Positions 21,015 to 33,064 of a DNA stretch of 64,000 bases are shown one piece after another; the stretch's first letter is position 1; every line of letters starts with the position of its first letter. The DNA is from Xylogone sp. PMI_703 (taxonomy: Eukaryota; Ascomycota; Leotiomycetes). A model generated the notes under the pieces. The model was not told the origin of the DNA and did not search any database. It worked only from the letters and a program-made list of their open reading frames with translations. The stretch covers positions 4,960,001-5,024,000 of the forward strand of contig JAJTUQ010000005.1 in assembly GCA_021399445.1 (NCBI GenBank), given 5' to 3'. Both the position numbers and the translations under genes were made by a program.

Positions 21015-22141
21015 TACCTAATCATGTTGATTACTAGTACGGTGGTTATAGCCGCAGAGCTTGAGTCTATAGTTCTCAACCTTGGCAGATGATGAACTTG
21101 TACCATAACTGTGATGTTACTTGAATTAGATGCGTTTTACAGAGCAGCAATATTCGATATTTTGATGAGGGGAAGTGGTTTCTTCTATACCCGATGTCGG
21201 TGATTCCGAGTGCCCCCAGGTGGACGATAATTGCCTTTAGCTCTGGCCAGAGCAAGGTTGGGTCAGATTTTAGTGGTACAGTCATCAGCCAGGATCTTGG
21301 GTCATCATTGATCGTCGATGTAATTCTCAGCGTTCTGGAAAAGGATGCAATGCATGTTTGAAAAATATTTTTCTCGCCATTTGGCTACGCAAGCTGAAAG
21401 TGTCCAGCCATAAGCAACCACAGTACCATTGACCAAGTTATCAACTATATTTGTTCATCTTATGTTCCGGAATACCACTTCCCCATCCATTTGAGAATAC
21501 TCTTCCGAGGTACAACGACAATGGAGATCCGAAGAGTAATTCGACTAATGAACCTCTTCTTTCTATACTCCTTCTAGAAGACCGCGTCAGGTACAGTCTT
21601 TGACCCTGAAAAATGTAAAAGTGTGCCAGTTGGTGCCCTGCGCAAAACAAGGGGCTCTCTCAGCTACCGTTTTGGATTTGATATTGTTCGTTATTCTAAA
21701 GGGTGGGATATCGTAGGCATTCTAGTTAATTCAATGCTTAAAGCTCACTAAATTCACTGCGCATTACAGCGATTGGTAGCTGGAAGGTGACTGTAGTTAC
21801 AGAGCAATTTTAGGCTTCTCTCAAACGAGGACCTAATGTTTTAGTAGTGTTTTTGCTAGTAACGCGTCTTTGTTATGCCTTGCTACCACTTTGTCCTAAT
21901 CTCAGGCACCCCATAGCCCGCTTTTTGACAATTTCTAGGTTCTGCAGTTCCTGTAAAGAGCATGCATGAACTATCATTTGCGATTGGCTAAAAGCAACAT
22001 CAGATTTACAGTATGATTATCTACGGGCTTGGCAAATGCTTATTAAAAAAAGCAATGAGTAACTATAACGGTCCGATAACAAAGGTCTAGTATGTTGTCT
22101 ATAATATCTTTTAGATCCGACCCATCTCAATCAACGCTTTT
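21015..22141. other. Intergenic, no gene seen
   Basis: 1.1 kb between the convergent methyltransferase and hydrolase genes. Short frames only, with no recognisable motif. Confidence 0.5.
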
Positions 22142-23284
22142 CTATTTCAGATTCTCGTCTAGCCAATTCTGTATAAACTTGAATGTTGCTTGGCTAGATA
22201 AGTGTAGTGTAAAGTCATGACCTGTCTCAGGAATGGCATATGTATCAAAGAGGGTCGCGTTAGGAACCAGTGCTTTGGAATCAGCCAACTGGTTCGCACA
22301 AGCTCCACTAGCCGGGTTGCAAAAGAGAATATCGTCAGCACCTGTAACAACAAGCACAGAACCTGTGAACTCGCTGGCGGGCTGGAATCCCTCCCCAATG
22401 CTGCCACCCTCACCCGTTGTCATAACGTCCTGGAGTTTGAAGTTGGCCTCGGCCACACTCTGATCGAATTTACCCCCGAAGAAGGTGTTGATGCTGCCGG
22501 TTTCATTACTGGCGGTCAAGTAGCCCAGAGGCAACTCAGCGAAACGCTGCTCCACTGACTGAGCGGGTTGCAATTCTATTGACAGTAAGGGACTGGGCAG
22601 TGGTAGCGATGAGCTCCACCCAGTGAGCACCATGGCATCTGCAAAGTTAGGGAAAACCCGAGCGGCTGCGATGCCAGTAATCGACCCGTATGAGTGTCCA
22701 ACAAAGACGATTTGATTAAATGCCTGGCCTAGAGGATTACTCTGCAAGCGTAGACTAGTAGTTATCTGATTGACAATGGAAGCCTCTATGGGCATCTGGT
22801 CGACCGTATTAGGATCAGACAACGTTGAAGCTCCATGCCCTATCATGTCGAGTGCCAGTGTAGTGTGTCCAGCAGCTGCAGCGGCCCGTTGGTAAGAATA
22901 CCCAGCATCTTGGAGCGACGATAACCCTAGCCCATCCCAGATCTTGCGATTGCAGGTGTTGCCATGCAGCAGAACCTGAATGCTATCCGTATTTGCCGCT
23001 GCTATGCTAGGTATACAGTATTGCGCACTGATAGAGAAGGACTGCTTTACCTGGACCGTGCCGTCAATTTCTACGCTGCCAATATTCAGCGCCTGATTGA
23101 CAAACTGGTTGATTGAAGTGGCATTGTTAGGGTCAAAGTCGTTACCAAAATCCTCGTTTTGTGCAGACGCGGTGACGGAGAATGTCACTACTCGACAATT
23201 GACCGACGGCAATGCTGATGCCGCTGCTGTCACCGCCGTCACTGCAGTGATGAGCATTGGTACGAGTGGAATAGCCTTCACCAT
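22142..23284 (-). CDS. Secreted alpha/beta-hydrolase (lipase/esterase-like)
   Basis: Single exon, 380 aa. The N-terminus is a signal peptide (MVKAIPLVPMLITAVTAVTA, cleavage likely near residue 24, after ASA). The alpha/beta-hydrolase core shows the oxyanion segment VLLHGNTCN, the nucleophile elbow VGHSYGS with Ser198, an acid candidate in VVTGADDILF and the catalytic His in IPETGHDF near the C-terminus. The spacing is normal for the fold and nothing is missing. Several N-x-S/T sites fit secretion. Likely an extracellular esterase or lipase-like enzyme of the AB_hydrolase_1/6 type found in many ascomycetes; substrate unknown. Confidence 0.85.
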   Translation of the reverse strand: MVKAIPLVPMLITAVTAVTAAASALPSVNCRVVTFSVTASAQNEDFGNDFDPNNATSINQFVNQALNIGSVEIDGTVQVKQSFSISAQYCIPSIAAANTDSIQVLLHGNTCNRKIWDGLGLSSLQDAGYSYQRAAAAAGHTTLALDMIGHGASTLSDPNTVDQMPIEASIVNQITTSLRLQSNPLGQAFNQIVFVGHSYGSITGIAAARVFPNFADAMVLTGWSSSLPLPSPLLSIELQPAQSVEQRFAELPLGYLTASNETGSINTFFGGKFDQSVAEANFKLQDVMTTGEGGSIGEGFQPASEFTGSVLVVTGADDILFCNPASGACANQLADSKALVPNATLFDTYAIPETGHDFTLHLSSQATFKFIQNWLDENLK

Positions 23285-23646
23285 TTTGATTCGATATTTG
23301 ATATTTGGTTGCAGCGCCCCGTATTATTGATCGTCACTGATCCTTTCCATATTATCTAGTACAGTACCGGTATATATACTTCTATGAAGAGGGACGGCAG
23401 AGTCGGTTGCCTGAGGTGATTCCGAATCTTGCGGATGCAAGGTCGGAGTAGTGTTATTCGGGAGAATCAATACCTCAAACTGGATAGCGGTGAGGTCTCA
23501 CTAAGCACTACTGGAAATACTTGGTATTTAGCAACATTATGGGAAGGAAAACCCGGCCATAGAATGTTAGATAATGGTTATGATTCGACATAGCTGATTG
23601 ATTTGTCTACCGTGTTCTCACGAAATGGTTCTCGAGCCATGCCCCT

Positions 23647-23790
23647 GTATTATGTTCCATGGTATATTTACGAACGATTAATTCTATTATAGACAATAAA
23701 GTTTGATGGAACATGCTCCAGTGTTGGCTGTATGTTGTAATTACTATTACTGTATTACCGTATTAGCATGGCTGTGGAGTTAACATAACG
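23647..23790. repeat. Dispersed repeat, copy 1
   Basis: Contains CCATGGTATATTTAC at 23657-23671, within a roughly 38-bp block that matches 52576-52613 apart from several substitutions and one indel. Further downstream both copies carry a CCAGTG(C)TTGGC block and a TAATTAC..TTACCGTATT block. Many of the differences are C/T or G/A, as expected from repeat-induced point mutation or simple decay. Confidence 0.45.
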
Positions 23791-23820
23791 TGATATACAG
23801 TATGTATTGTCAATATTACT

Positions 23821-23848
23821 GTACTATTCCCCTGTAATACTTGTCACC
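23821..23848. repeat. Half-site of the C-rich MITE terminus
   Basis: This stretch has the layout GTACTATTCCCC...TAATACTTGTCACC. It matches the terminal inverted repeat of the element at 45783-46015, except that the C-run is shorter and interrupted. No partner end was seen nearby, so it is probably a truncated or diverged copy. Confidence 0.5.
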
Positions 23849-24473
23849 TATGGGTCGATTAAAAGGGGTTCCACGTAAGATGGGGCAAGGACCACAAGGC
23901 CCTTATAAGTTCAGTTGCGAATAGCAATGATATTTTGGTCTCGTTTACCAGAGTTTGAGCGAATGAGGGTGTGAGCGTAGGGGGTTCAGGTGGTGATGGG
24001 TATTACAGGGGGGTGGTAGTGTAATGCGGTGGGCTTATATTATTGGCGATGACAAGACAGGGAGATAACCCGGCGGTATTTAACCAGACTTCGTCTGACA
24101 CTAGCCACATAGGTTTCGACCCAAATGCCTTCAGCACAGTCCTCCTCAACATGTAATATGTTGAGATACACTCACTATTATTGCCTGTCGTAGATGACCT
24201 ACTTGCTCTCGTTTGGCTTTGGCAAAATACTGGGCTATTGCATCGCGCTCATACCACCCTGCTCTCTAATGTCTCTTTTTGTCATGCAATCTTTCAGAGG
24301 GGGAGGTGGCACTCTAGAATTTAGTATTTGACCGATATAAACTTCCCAACAGGATATCATCGAACGTTGCGCCTATAAATACCGTCTCCAATTTAATTAC
24401 AACAACACGCCTTTCAGCGATTTGACTACATAGTTCTCATACGACTAGAACCAGAAGATACGAAACGTCGAAA

Positions 24474-24787
24474 ATGCCAGTTCCGAGCCAACGTCGCTCA
24501 CGGTTCATCGGTATAGCGACGGTAAAACTCTAGCAATTGATAAGTTGTTCAATGTGAAAATGCGACAGAGATATGGAGCACCATTCTTAGATGTATCTCG
24601 GAGGGACCTGCAACGATTACTCTATGACAAAGCTATTGAGCTGGGTGTAAAGGTTAATTTTAATGCATATCGAAATCATCATTTTTTGGTGTACCACGAA
24701 TCGCTAATGTATATAAAACCATCAGAGAACAGACCGAATATCTGTAAAAGTAGAGAGTGTATGGTGTCGAAGTCTCTGATTCCATGA
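24474..24787 (+). pseudogene. Deleted fragment of an FAD-dependent monooxygenase
   Basis: The segment starts with ATG and MPVPSQRRSRF, a start typical of fungal salicylate-hydroxylase-like FAD monooxygenases. The frame then hits a stop after 19 codons. In another frame it continues from about 24506 with HRYSDGKTLAIDKLF and then YGAPFLDVSRRDLQRLLYDK and AIELGVKV. These match the region after the Rossmann fold (RxDG.....YG.P...VhR.dL...L). The dinucleotide-binding GxGxxG region is therefore missing between the two pieces, and the C-terminal catalytic part is absent too, replaced by non-homologous sequence and a stop at 24787. It is a dead relic, not a working enzyme. Confidence 0.7.
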
Positions 24788-25516
24788 TGAAGTCCAGAAG
24801 CTTAGAGAGATAAATCTGATATGTATGAGTAGGTTAATGAGCAACCAACAGTATAATGACCTGTCTTTATAAATGCTCCTAATTCTTAAAGAAATTTGAT
24901 CAAGCTGCATGAAATAAAGTTTTCGTTATACTAAAGAGGCTTGAAATCTCCTACCCTCAGAGTTCCGGACCCGTAGATGATTGATTAGTCAAAAGATTAA
25001 CGATCTTGTATAAAGCTGGTCCTATGGATTTCCTTTTTTGGCAATTCGACGTAGCCATATCCTTGAATGATGATCCTACGGTAGGCCTCGGGAATTCCGA
25101 GTATAAGAGATTTCAAGGTTACTATAACAAAAGCCTCATAGATCAATTGAGAAGTACTGTTACCCCTCCTAAGAGCGTCATTTTGGGAAAGGGCTGTATG
25201 AATAATATTGCATTTCTTTATGTAGAAGAAGTAATAATACCACTTCCCGGAATTGATAAATTACAATGTACCAAACTAAGCCTTCATTCCACTCTCTACA
25301 TGCGAAAATTGATATGCCAGAATTGTTCGATATCCCCGCTAGTGCACACTGACAAATATGATGACGAACATCTCTAATGGCCAGCTCGGAGAAATTCCGC
25401 AGGTGGTACACTCTACCCACTTATAGTCGTGATGAATGACATGAGACCTGGCATTGGCTCTGATACAAATATATTAGTATTATTTATCAGTATTTATTAG
25501 TACAAACTTATTCATC
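24788..25516. other. Intergenic; one unexplained frame
   Basis: AT-rich. An open frame at 25006-25377 (+) has no recognisable motif; its first 65 residues look more protein-like than the rest. It might be further debris of the neighbouring monooxygenase or a chance frame. The final bases hold the presumed promoter of the GST starting at 25517. Confidence 0.35.
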
Positions 25517-26303
25517 ATGTATTTTGGGAAATTATACGGATTTGAGGTTCGTAGCTCATGTTACCTGTTATCATGTCTAAACACAACTCTGCGTGTAGGG
25601 TAATTCCCGCTCAACTGTACTACGCGTCATTGCTAAGGAAAACAATCTCAACCTTGAGTTCATCGAAGTACGGCCGCCTGACGTCGATACGGAATACCTC
25701 AGGTTGAACCCTCTTGGACGAGTACCTACATTTGTCAGAAGTGATGGCTTTGTTGTGACTGAGGTTATGGCTATTGCTATACACTGTAAGCATGACACCC
25801 CACATATACCAGATGAAGGAACGTGCCCATTACATATAATAAGATATATATTGACCATGCCAGTTGCTCAGCAGGCTAAGGATACATATCTACTAGGAAG
25901 TGATAATGACGACTACGTATCCATAATTAGGTGGATGTCATTCACCAACACTGAAGTGTTACCCAGGCTTGGTGGTTGGTTCAGGCCTTTTATTGGGAAA
26001 GATCCATTTAACTGGGACCGTATTAATGAGTCTAAAAGGAGTGCATTAGCAGCCCTTGTTATCCTTGAACAGCATCTTCAGTCTCGTTCGTATCTTGTAG
26101 GTGACGGGCTAACCTTAGCCGATTTTTTCGCCGCTTCCATGATGTCGCGTGGATTCATGTACGTGCTTGATAAATCATGGAGGGTTAAGCACCCTAATAC
26201 CACTCAATGGTATGAAGAGGTGACGGGACATGATAGTTGGAAGGCAATTATGCCCGTAACGGTTATGATTGAAGACTCGCTAGAACAAGGACAGCGAACG
26301 TAA
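25517..26303 (+). CDS. eEF1B-gamma-like glutathione S-transferase
   Basis: Three exons, 25517-25546, 25599-25785 and 25864-26303, give 218 aa. The start MYFGKLYGFE joins GNSRSTVLRVIAKENNLNLE, the usual opening of the GST domain of elongation factor 1B-gamma-like proteins. The N-domain continues with LNPLGRVPTFVRSDG (cis-Pro loop) and TEVMAIAIH. The C-domain has LLGSDNDDYVSIIRWMSF, SYLVGDGLTLADFFAAS and HPNTTQWYEEV. It lacks the eEF1G C-terminal domain, so it is a stand-alone GST of this class, as often seen in fungal metabolic loci. Intron 2 (78 bp) is a multiple of three and contains no stop, so retention would add 26 residues without breaking the frame. The gene is convergent with the next GST. 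Confidence 0.82.
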
Positions 26304-26614
26304 GGCACAAAACTCCACTATATGTGTATTTAACAGCATACTCGCAATTCATTCACTACCTCGTGTGCTATCCTTATATCTATAGTGTGATCCACAGTGT
26401 TATTTTTACTTAAGGGGAAATCAGTGTATAATACTAAGTCAGATACTAGGTCCTGTACAGACGTAAGCGTTTTTCCAATTTCATTGAGCCAGTCATTTAG
26501 ACAATTATTTAGTGGCATATTTCTCTACGTATTATTGGATATCGTCATTTACTATTGATTATAAATGAGTAATGTAAAGAAACTCACTCACGAAACTTTC
26601 TCAATCAAGCAAAT

Positions 26615-27409
26615 CTATCTTTTCTGAGCATATTTGTCACCGATCCCTCTCTGCACTGCTGGCCTCTCTCCAATTCGATTTATCCACCTAAGTAGATGTG
26701 GGAACTCCAACATTTGTCCCTCTGAAAAGCCAGCACGAGCCCAGTTTTTCACCCAAGGCCATGCTTTGTTGTCTGCAACACTGTACTTTCCTTTGTCACT
26801 ACCGACTAGATATTCTCGGGGCTCCCCTGTGATTTTACCCGACAAATGAAGTTCAAGCACACCATATACACGAAGTGTTTCCTGACTATATCTATTAAGT
26901 GCATCTTGGCATGCACCTGTCAGTCGAATCTTTTTAAGCTACGTTCTGAGGGAAGTCTTACAAGGAATTGCTTCTGGTGCTGCCCTAAGAAAGTGATTCA
27001 CCTGGCCCTGGTAAGGTGCTTCACCTCCATGCCAAAAGAACATCCATTGCAAGGCTTGGCTTTGTTCCAACGCATTAATAAAGCCAAACTTGTGCTCAGA
27101 ATCCAATGTATCAATTAGGTACCATAACTGTGGCGACGTTTCCATCACAGGAAATGGTGGGGACTGCTGTTTGTTCACAAGAACAGGAATACGACCGTTA
27201 GGGTCGAGGCGAAGAAACCATTCTTTCTTTTGCTCTTTAGTTGATATACCAATTAAAAATGTGGTCCATTGAACGTCATATGTATCAGCAAGTTCCTCTA
27301 GGATAATCTGTGTAGCTTGTCCATTGGGGATATTTTGGGTGATGAGAAGCAAGCCCTTGGCATCCCTAACCTCCGAGGGAGTCTCAGAAGTAAACAGTTG
27401 ATCAGACAT
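26615..27409 (-). CDS. Glutathione S-transferase, Ure2p-like
   Basis: Two exons, 26962-27409 and 26615-26916, give 249 aa; the intron is 45 bp. The N-domain shows QNIPNGQATQIILEELADTY, LDPNGRIPVLVNK (cis-Pro loop) and FPVMETSPQLWYL. The C-domain has ALQWMFFWHGGEAPYQGQVN, ETLRVYGVLELHLSGK and REYLVGSDKGKYSVADNKAW. This is the fungal Ure2p-like GST pattern over its full length. The sequence is more AT-rich than the first Ure2p-like GST at 4739-5529 and is only distantly similar to it, so this is not a recent local duplication. Confidence 0.87.
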
Positions 27410-29644
27410 GATTACTGTTTGGTCGATCAGAATGAATACGAAGTACTATTTCTAAAGGATTTTCTAAAGGGTTAAAATCGCTGTCATAAAATGCTTCTCG
27501 TATATATTGGGGTCAGGATGGGGGTTCCTACTCACCTGGCTACACTAGCATCCGTAGCCTCCTGCTTTACACGCCGACACATATTAGACATAAATATGGC
27601 TAGATGCGTCTAGAGTATAATCTTGCAGTAAAAGTGCTATTATTACTGTAGCCTTTTTTGGGGTCCTGATAAAAACCATTATACATTAGTCATTTATTGA
27701 TATCGGAATCTTTCCGATGACAGAAGTGGCATCCGAAACGGCCCCCTCTATTATCCAAAACAGATCAATGATGAAGACAGTTATTGGAAGACTTATACTT
27801 TATCCGGATAAGATCCAATATAGACGCTTATAACCACTTGTATGGAGAGTGTGAAAGTGCACCGGTGAGGTTGTGTGATACGTTTGGTTTACCATCTTTT
27901 GATTTCAGTAGTTAATGATTGTTGGATGAGGTAACTTACTGCTGCTCTTCTCTACCGTCTCATAAAAGGCCTAACCTCTTGCAATAATAATTGAAGATGT
28001 TCCTAGAGCATTTGGTCTCTTTCTCTTTCCCTCTGTACTTTAATTGCCGAGAGTGTATCCCCTAGTTTCCACGTAAAAGATGATTATCAATTCCCTTGAC
28101 TTTTTGTGAGACTTTTAGTATTGTTAATATGTGGAAGGGCAACCATACACAATCGAAAATCGCTGTTATCACTTTTATACTCCGATACGAATCAGGACAA
28201 CAGCGTAGACACGATTGCCAACTGAGATAACAATAGGCGGACCGTAACATAAGGTCTAATGACGCAATTCAGACGATCCCTTGAACGAAGCTAGCTCTAT
28301 CCTCAGTGATATTGACGACTATAAACGCGAAATGGTGAGTATATACAGCTGCGAGTGTAGTGAAGCCATCTGCAAAACAAAAAAACTTCACTATTAGAAT
28401 CATTGATTATTGATGTCTCTGATATGTTATAGATTATGGTTATCAGATACCAAAGACCAATATGAAACTTTATGGCGTTATCCCAGAACGGACACTTATC
28501 TGATCTAAATACTTCATGAAGAAGTAGTTCTACGAATTATACAATATTGTGGAATCGCAAAGCCCCCCTTTATCAGATTATAGGATAGTGTATTATCGAA
28601 TTTCACATTTAACCAGCAGAGAAGTTAGTATATGAATAACCCAAGCTCAACAAGCTTTGTATATGGTCATAATATTGTGTAGAATGGGCCTTCGGTTCCA
28701 GTATATGGGTTTCAAAATATCGTTTTAACGTATGTTCAACGTTCCTTTGTTTTACAAACACCCTTGATTTTGATTATGAACCCGGACTTACTCTATCGGT
28801 AGTACATAGAGTTGTCTTACGAGCAGCGGGCTTGCAAATTAGCCATCCTAAGTTAGAAAGAGAAGCCTAGTGATAGTTTCGGACCCTAATATAGATAGTG
28901 ACATCACGACCTGACTAAATCTCTATTTAATTTGGCCCCGATCGTTGGAAATACAGGTATCTTTCCAATTAAAGCACAAGCCATCAATCAAAGCACGAAC
29001 TTTATCATTCCACTTTTCATGAGGGAAAGCTTGTTGGCTCATTTGCGAAACCGGGACGTATCCCCTTCCCCGCTTATGCCTTGAGCAGTATCCTGGACAG
29101 TTCATCACACATCCCACCTTTCGAACGAGCGGTCTGGCCTGATCTCGTCACTCATGTTTCCCTCTCACCGTGAGCAGGGTATAGAGCTGGTGATCGAGAA
29201 GTCGTACGCAAATAGCTGAGAGCTCACCGGGTATCCCAATCGAGGTACCCGCGCGGCTCATTGAAGCCTCAATAAGCCTTATAGGGCATTCATACGGTAC
29301 CTGGGGGCTGAGAGTTGCTTAGATTCCTTGTGGAAGTTCGGCGCCGGTCCGGCGTGGAATGGCTGTGGAATGGCGTGAACGCCAGGCAGGAGACATGCAC
29401 CTTAGGAGAGCCCCCGAGACCCCGCAAATCTGGGGGAAGCAATATCTCCGTGCTAACCCCAGGCGGGAACGAAACTGCCCCCTAGACTTGTCTGGGTAAC
29501 CCGGTGTGTGCGGATGTCCCTGTTCTCCAGCATGCCTAGATATGTTGCTATTGTTCTAAATCTGACAATAAAACCAGCAATGCGGACTTGGTCTCGAGTT
29601 CGTACATCATCAAATTCTTCAACTTAAAGTATTACACATTCAGA
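27410..29644. other. Intergenic, 2.2 kb, no gene supported
   Basis: Long AT-rich spacer. One minus frame at 28923-29117 is Cys-containing, but it is short and has no recognisable family or start context. The stretch 29150-29520 is more GC-rich than its flanks and may be part of an old insertion. The last 150 bp should include the sugar-transporter promoter. Confidence 0.5.
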
Positions 29645-31960
29645 ATGCCACTCTATGGAAAGCATATGGTCGCGGCGTAAGTGATATATCTAAATTTGCT
29701 AAGTACACGGAATGTAATAACTGATTTGATTTGGGGTCATAGTGTCTGCCTGGTGGCAGGGCTAGGCATTGTATTTGAAGGTTATGATCAAGGTGTAATG
29801 TCCGGTGTCAATATCAGTCCCTCATATATCGTATGTGTGCCTGTCAATGCCACCTCCGAAAATTATGGCTCATACATAGCAGGATTTAATGGAACTCGGA
29901 GATGGCGCCACCGGTGTGGTAACCCATCCGTGGAAGCAAGGTGGCCTGGTGGCAATATACTATCTTGGAACGCTTTTTGGTGCCCTACTGTGCGTTATCC
30001 CTAACTGCCTTAAGAAAATATAGACATCTGCTAAGCATCTTTTAGGGGTGGCGCTGTCTCAGACAAGATCGGGCGAAGGAAAACAATCTTCTTCGGTTGT
30101 TTATGGGGAATCTTGGGTTCATCACTTATGGCTTCGGCTCAGAATGCAAACTGGATGCTATGTGCTAGAATCCTCGCTGGCGTGGGTACAGGTGTCGTGA
30201 GTGCTGTTATTCCTGTCTGGGGCTCAGAGCTTGTTGCCCACGACGCCCGTGGAGCAGTGATGGCTTTTGAGATGGTTGTGAATTTTGCCGGCATTTCGAC
30301 GTCCTGTCAGTCAATCCTTTCTTATTCAAAGTCCCAAGCTAATGGTAAACTCAATAGACTGGCTTGAATATCTTCTAGCGTTCGTTAACGACGGACACAC
30401 GGCTGTCCGATGGAGATGTAAGAGAACATATGCCCTATCAAAAAGAAGACTTGGAATTTGTGTTCTAATGCTACCAAATAGTTCCACTTGGATTCCAAAT
30501 GATGTTAATATCGTCACTTCTTCCTCCATTTACAATGCTAACATAGGCATAGTTTCATGTTAATCCTTATGGTCGTAATCCCTTTCATGCCAGAAAGTCC
30601 TAGGTGAGTGAAACTGAGCTGCCACTGACGTATTCTAGCTAATCAATTCAGATGGGATATTGCCAACGGTAACCTCGAACGAGGACGCAAGACCCTAGCC
30701 ATATTCCGTGCTCACGGAGACATCAATCATCCCGATGTCATCATCGAATACAATGAGATTATGGCTGCTTGTGGTCTGTATCCCTCCCATTTATAACTGG
30801 TACCTCCATATTGACTGAGATATTCAGAACTGGAGGCTGAGTACCCTGCAAGATCGTACTTCCACATAGCTACTGGTTATAAGAGTGGCAATTTACATTT
30901 AGGACGCAGGGCGTTTCTTGCTTTCTTTTTGCAGATAATGCAGGCGTGGTAAGTCTACTCACAGGATAATGGTATTGCATATGGCTCAATACGTCTTCAT
31001 AGGACCGGAGTTACAAGCGTGGTCGTTTACGCTCCAACTCTATTTAGAATTGCCGGCTTTGGCGCACACAAGGTAATCAATCTATCACGCTTTAATCAGA
31101 GTATATTTATGAGCTAATGCATCACTAGGCGAACCTTTTAACTGGATTTGCGAACATGGTATCCATGGTCTCCTGCGTTCTTGCCATATTTACCATGGAC
31201 CACTTTGGTCGTCGACCAGTTCTGATGGTTGGAGCACTGGGTCAGAGTCTAGCATTTTTCATCCTTGGTGCTCTTTCAAAGGTCGGCCAAGATCAGCACA
31301 ATGCTACTATTGGAGCGGCAGCCGGCTCTTTCGTGTTTGTCTATAACTTCGTTTTTGCAGTAAGTAAGGTGAACTAAACCGATGGTAACTTCAGCTAATT
31401 GGCAAAACTAGGCAACCTGGCTAGTAAGTTTTCCAAATAAAATGCTGGTGTTCAAAACTAACCCAATAGTCCGTGCCTTGGGTATATCCAACTGAAATAT
31501 TTCCACTTGTTATTCGAGCGAAAGGAAATGCATTTGGAATAATTGGTCTGTTTATCCTCTATACCTGTGCTGTAGTTCATTGTGTATCTAACCTAACTTA
31601 GGATGGAGTATGGGCTGCGGCTCTGTGTCCTTAGCTGCGCCAAGCATGTTTGGCAGTCTAGGTCCGAATGGGTTCTATATCCATGCCGTATTTAATCTGT
31701 TTGCTATTGGATTCGTCTATTGCTTCTACCCAGAGACGGCTTGTCGCACATTGGAAGAGGTAAGCTATAGCTAATTTGGAAGTACGTGAACTGACCACTT
31801 TTAGGTCGACCTTTTGTTTGCAAGTAAATCGCTTTTTGTATGGGAGAATGAAAAGATGTTTAGACAACTACAGCTCGAACACACAGACCTTGTTCGTGGC
31901 GCTCATACTAAAGTAGAGATTGAGGAAGTAGAAAGCGTCCCACAGGAAAAGGCAGTTTGA
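29645..31960 (+). CDS. MFS sugar transporter, 15 exons
   Basis: Exons 29645-29676, 29743-29830, 29880-29989, 30046-30305, 30358-30417, 30482-30503, 30547-30603, 30652-30773, 30828-30948, 31003-31072, 31129-31359, 31412-31423, 31470-31545, 31602-31759 and 31805-31960 give 524 aa. Sugar-porter motifs are all present: GYDQGVMSGV in helix 1, GGAVSDKIGRRKT in loop 2-3, PESPRW after helix 6, DHFGRRPVL in loop 8-9, VPWVYPTEIFPL in helix 10-11 and PETACRTLEEVDLLF at the end. Twelve membrane helices are expected; it is a plasma-membrane H+/sugar symporter. The splice between MM and HSFM (43-bp intron with GTTAAT donor) is the least certain. One exon is only 12 nt. The density of very short introns is unusual for this family but gives a perfect full-length protein. 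Confidence 0.82.
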
Positions 31961-33064
31961 TCGGCTAAGGGGGCATGTTAGTAAAGGGGAGATCTTGAAC
32001 ATCCGAAGTACTGGCATCAGTTCTACAGTTTGGAAAGCACTTATTTGTATACCGAAACCAGATTATCATATTTAGAAGGATTTTCTGTTTATTGTAAGGA
32101 TGCTGGATGTTAGACTGGCAGGGAAGTGCTCTATGATCAGGTTATTAGGCTTCATAAAATAATTCATACTATGACTTTACTTGCGGTTTCGTAATAATAT
32201 AATAGACCGACTTAATGTCTCAAAGTTGGATTTCAAGCAGTGTACTATCCCCCATTTGGTACCTCTGTCCAGGGCAGAGCTCAGCAAGAGAACGGGGATA
32301 TCCAGTTACCCAGTGGGTTTCAATAAGATCACAAAGACACGATAAGCTGAGCCACGAAAATCGGAGATATTACTTGATTTGATACAGGAGACTGTGCAGT
32401 GAGAGTACGTGAGGTAGGGTATTTGTGGAGAAAACCGAAAGATATTACTTACTGTAAGGGGTTACGGGGGATGGGTAGGCATGTCTCACTTCAGCTAACC
32501 AAAAGAGGCAAACCGAGGCCTCATACTATGGAAGATGCTTTGTTCACTCATCAGGCGCAAAATAATGGCTGTTTGAGCATGACTGGGCTCGGGAAGGTTG
32601 GTGGAGTTAGTGAAAAATAATACGATGAAGTGAAATCGGAGTAATCGTGCATCTTTAGGAGGGAAAACTCAGATTCCCTGACTGCGGACAACGTGTGAAC
32701 ATGGAAAAGTCCCAACTCCAGGTATTTGATTTCAGCATAGCACAGCAAGATATTGAAAACCTTGGAATATAGAAGACATGGCCATGTATTGAAAAAAAGA
32801 GTGGCAAATACAAATGAATATCTTAGTGAGAGAACGGCACCCTTGGACACTTCACCTCGCGTTTATATCTCTTAGTCCACGATGCCTAGTCCGCCTTCCT
32901 TCCCAGGAAGCCTAATTGCATTGGACAGAGTAACTCTTCACAGCCACCTACATACAATATTGAATTAGCACGTTACCTTTCGGGATAAATTATGCACTCC
33001 ACTTACCGGAGAATCATTACACTGGTTGGGCCTAGCATTGACAAATAGAGTCAGCATTTTATTC
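31961..33064. other. Intergenic, no gene seen
   Basis: 1.1 kb between the 3' ends of the sugar transporter and the small secreted protein. Two frames (32399-32620 + and 32551-32850 -) overlap on opposite strands and show no protein features. Confidence 0.5.

Larger units (their letters stand above)
23285..24473. other. Intergenic with repeat debris
   Basis: Holds one copy of a dispersed repeat (about 23647-23790) and a half-site of the C-rich MITE terminus (23821-23848), both listed separately. The bases just before 23285 on the minus side should contain the hydrolase promoter. No gene seen. Confidence 0.5.

Noticed and set aside
29681..30004. 107-aa stand-alone protein at the start of the sugar transporter
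   Set aside because: It reads through two introns; spliced properly, the pieces rebuild helix 1 and loop 2-3 of an MFS protein.
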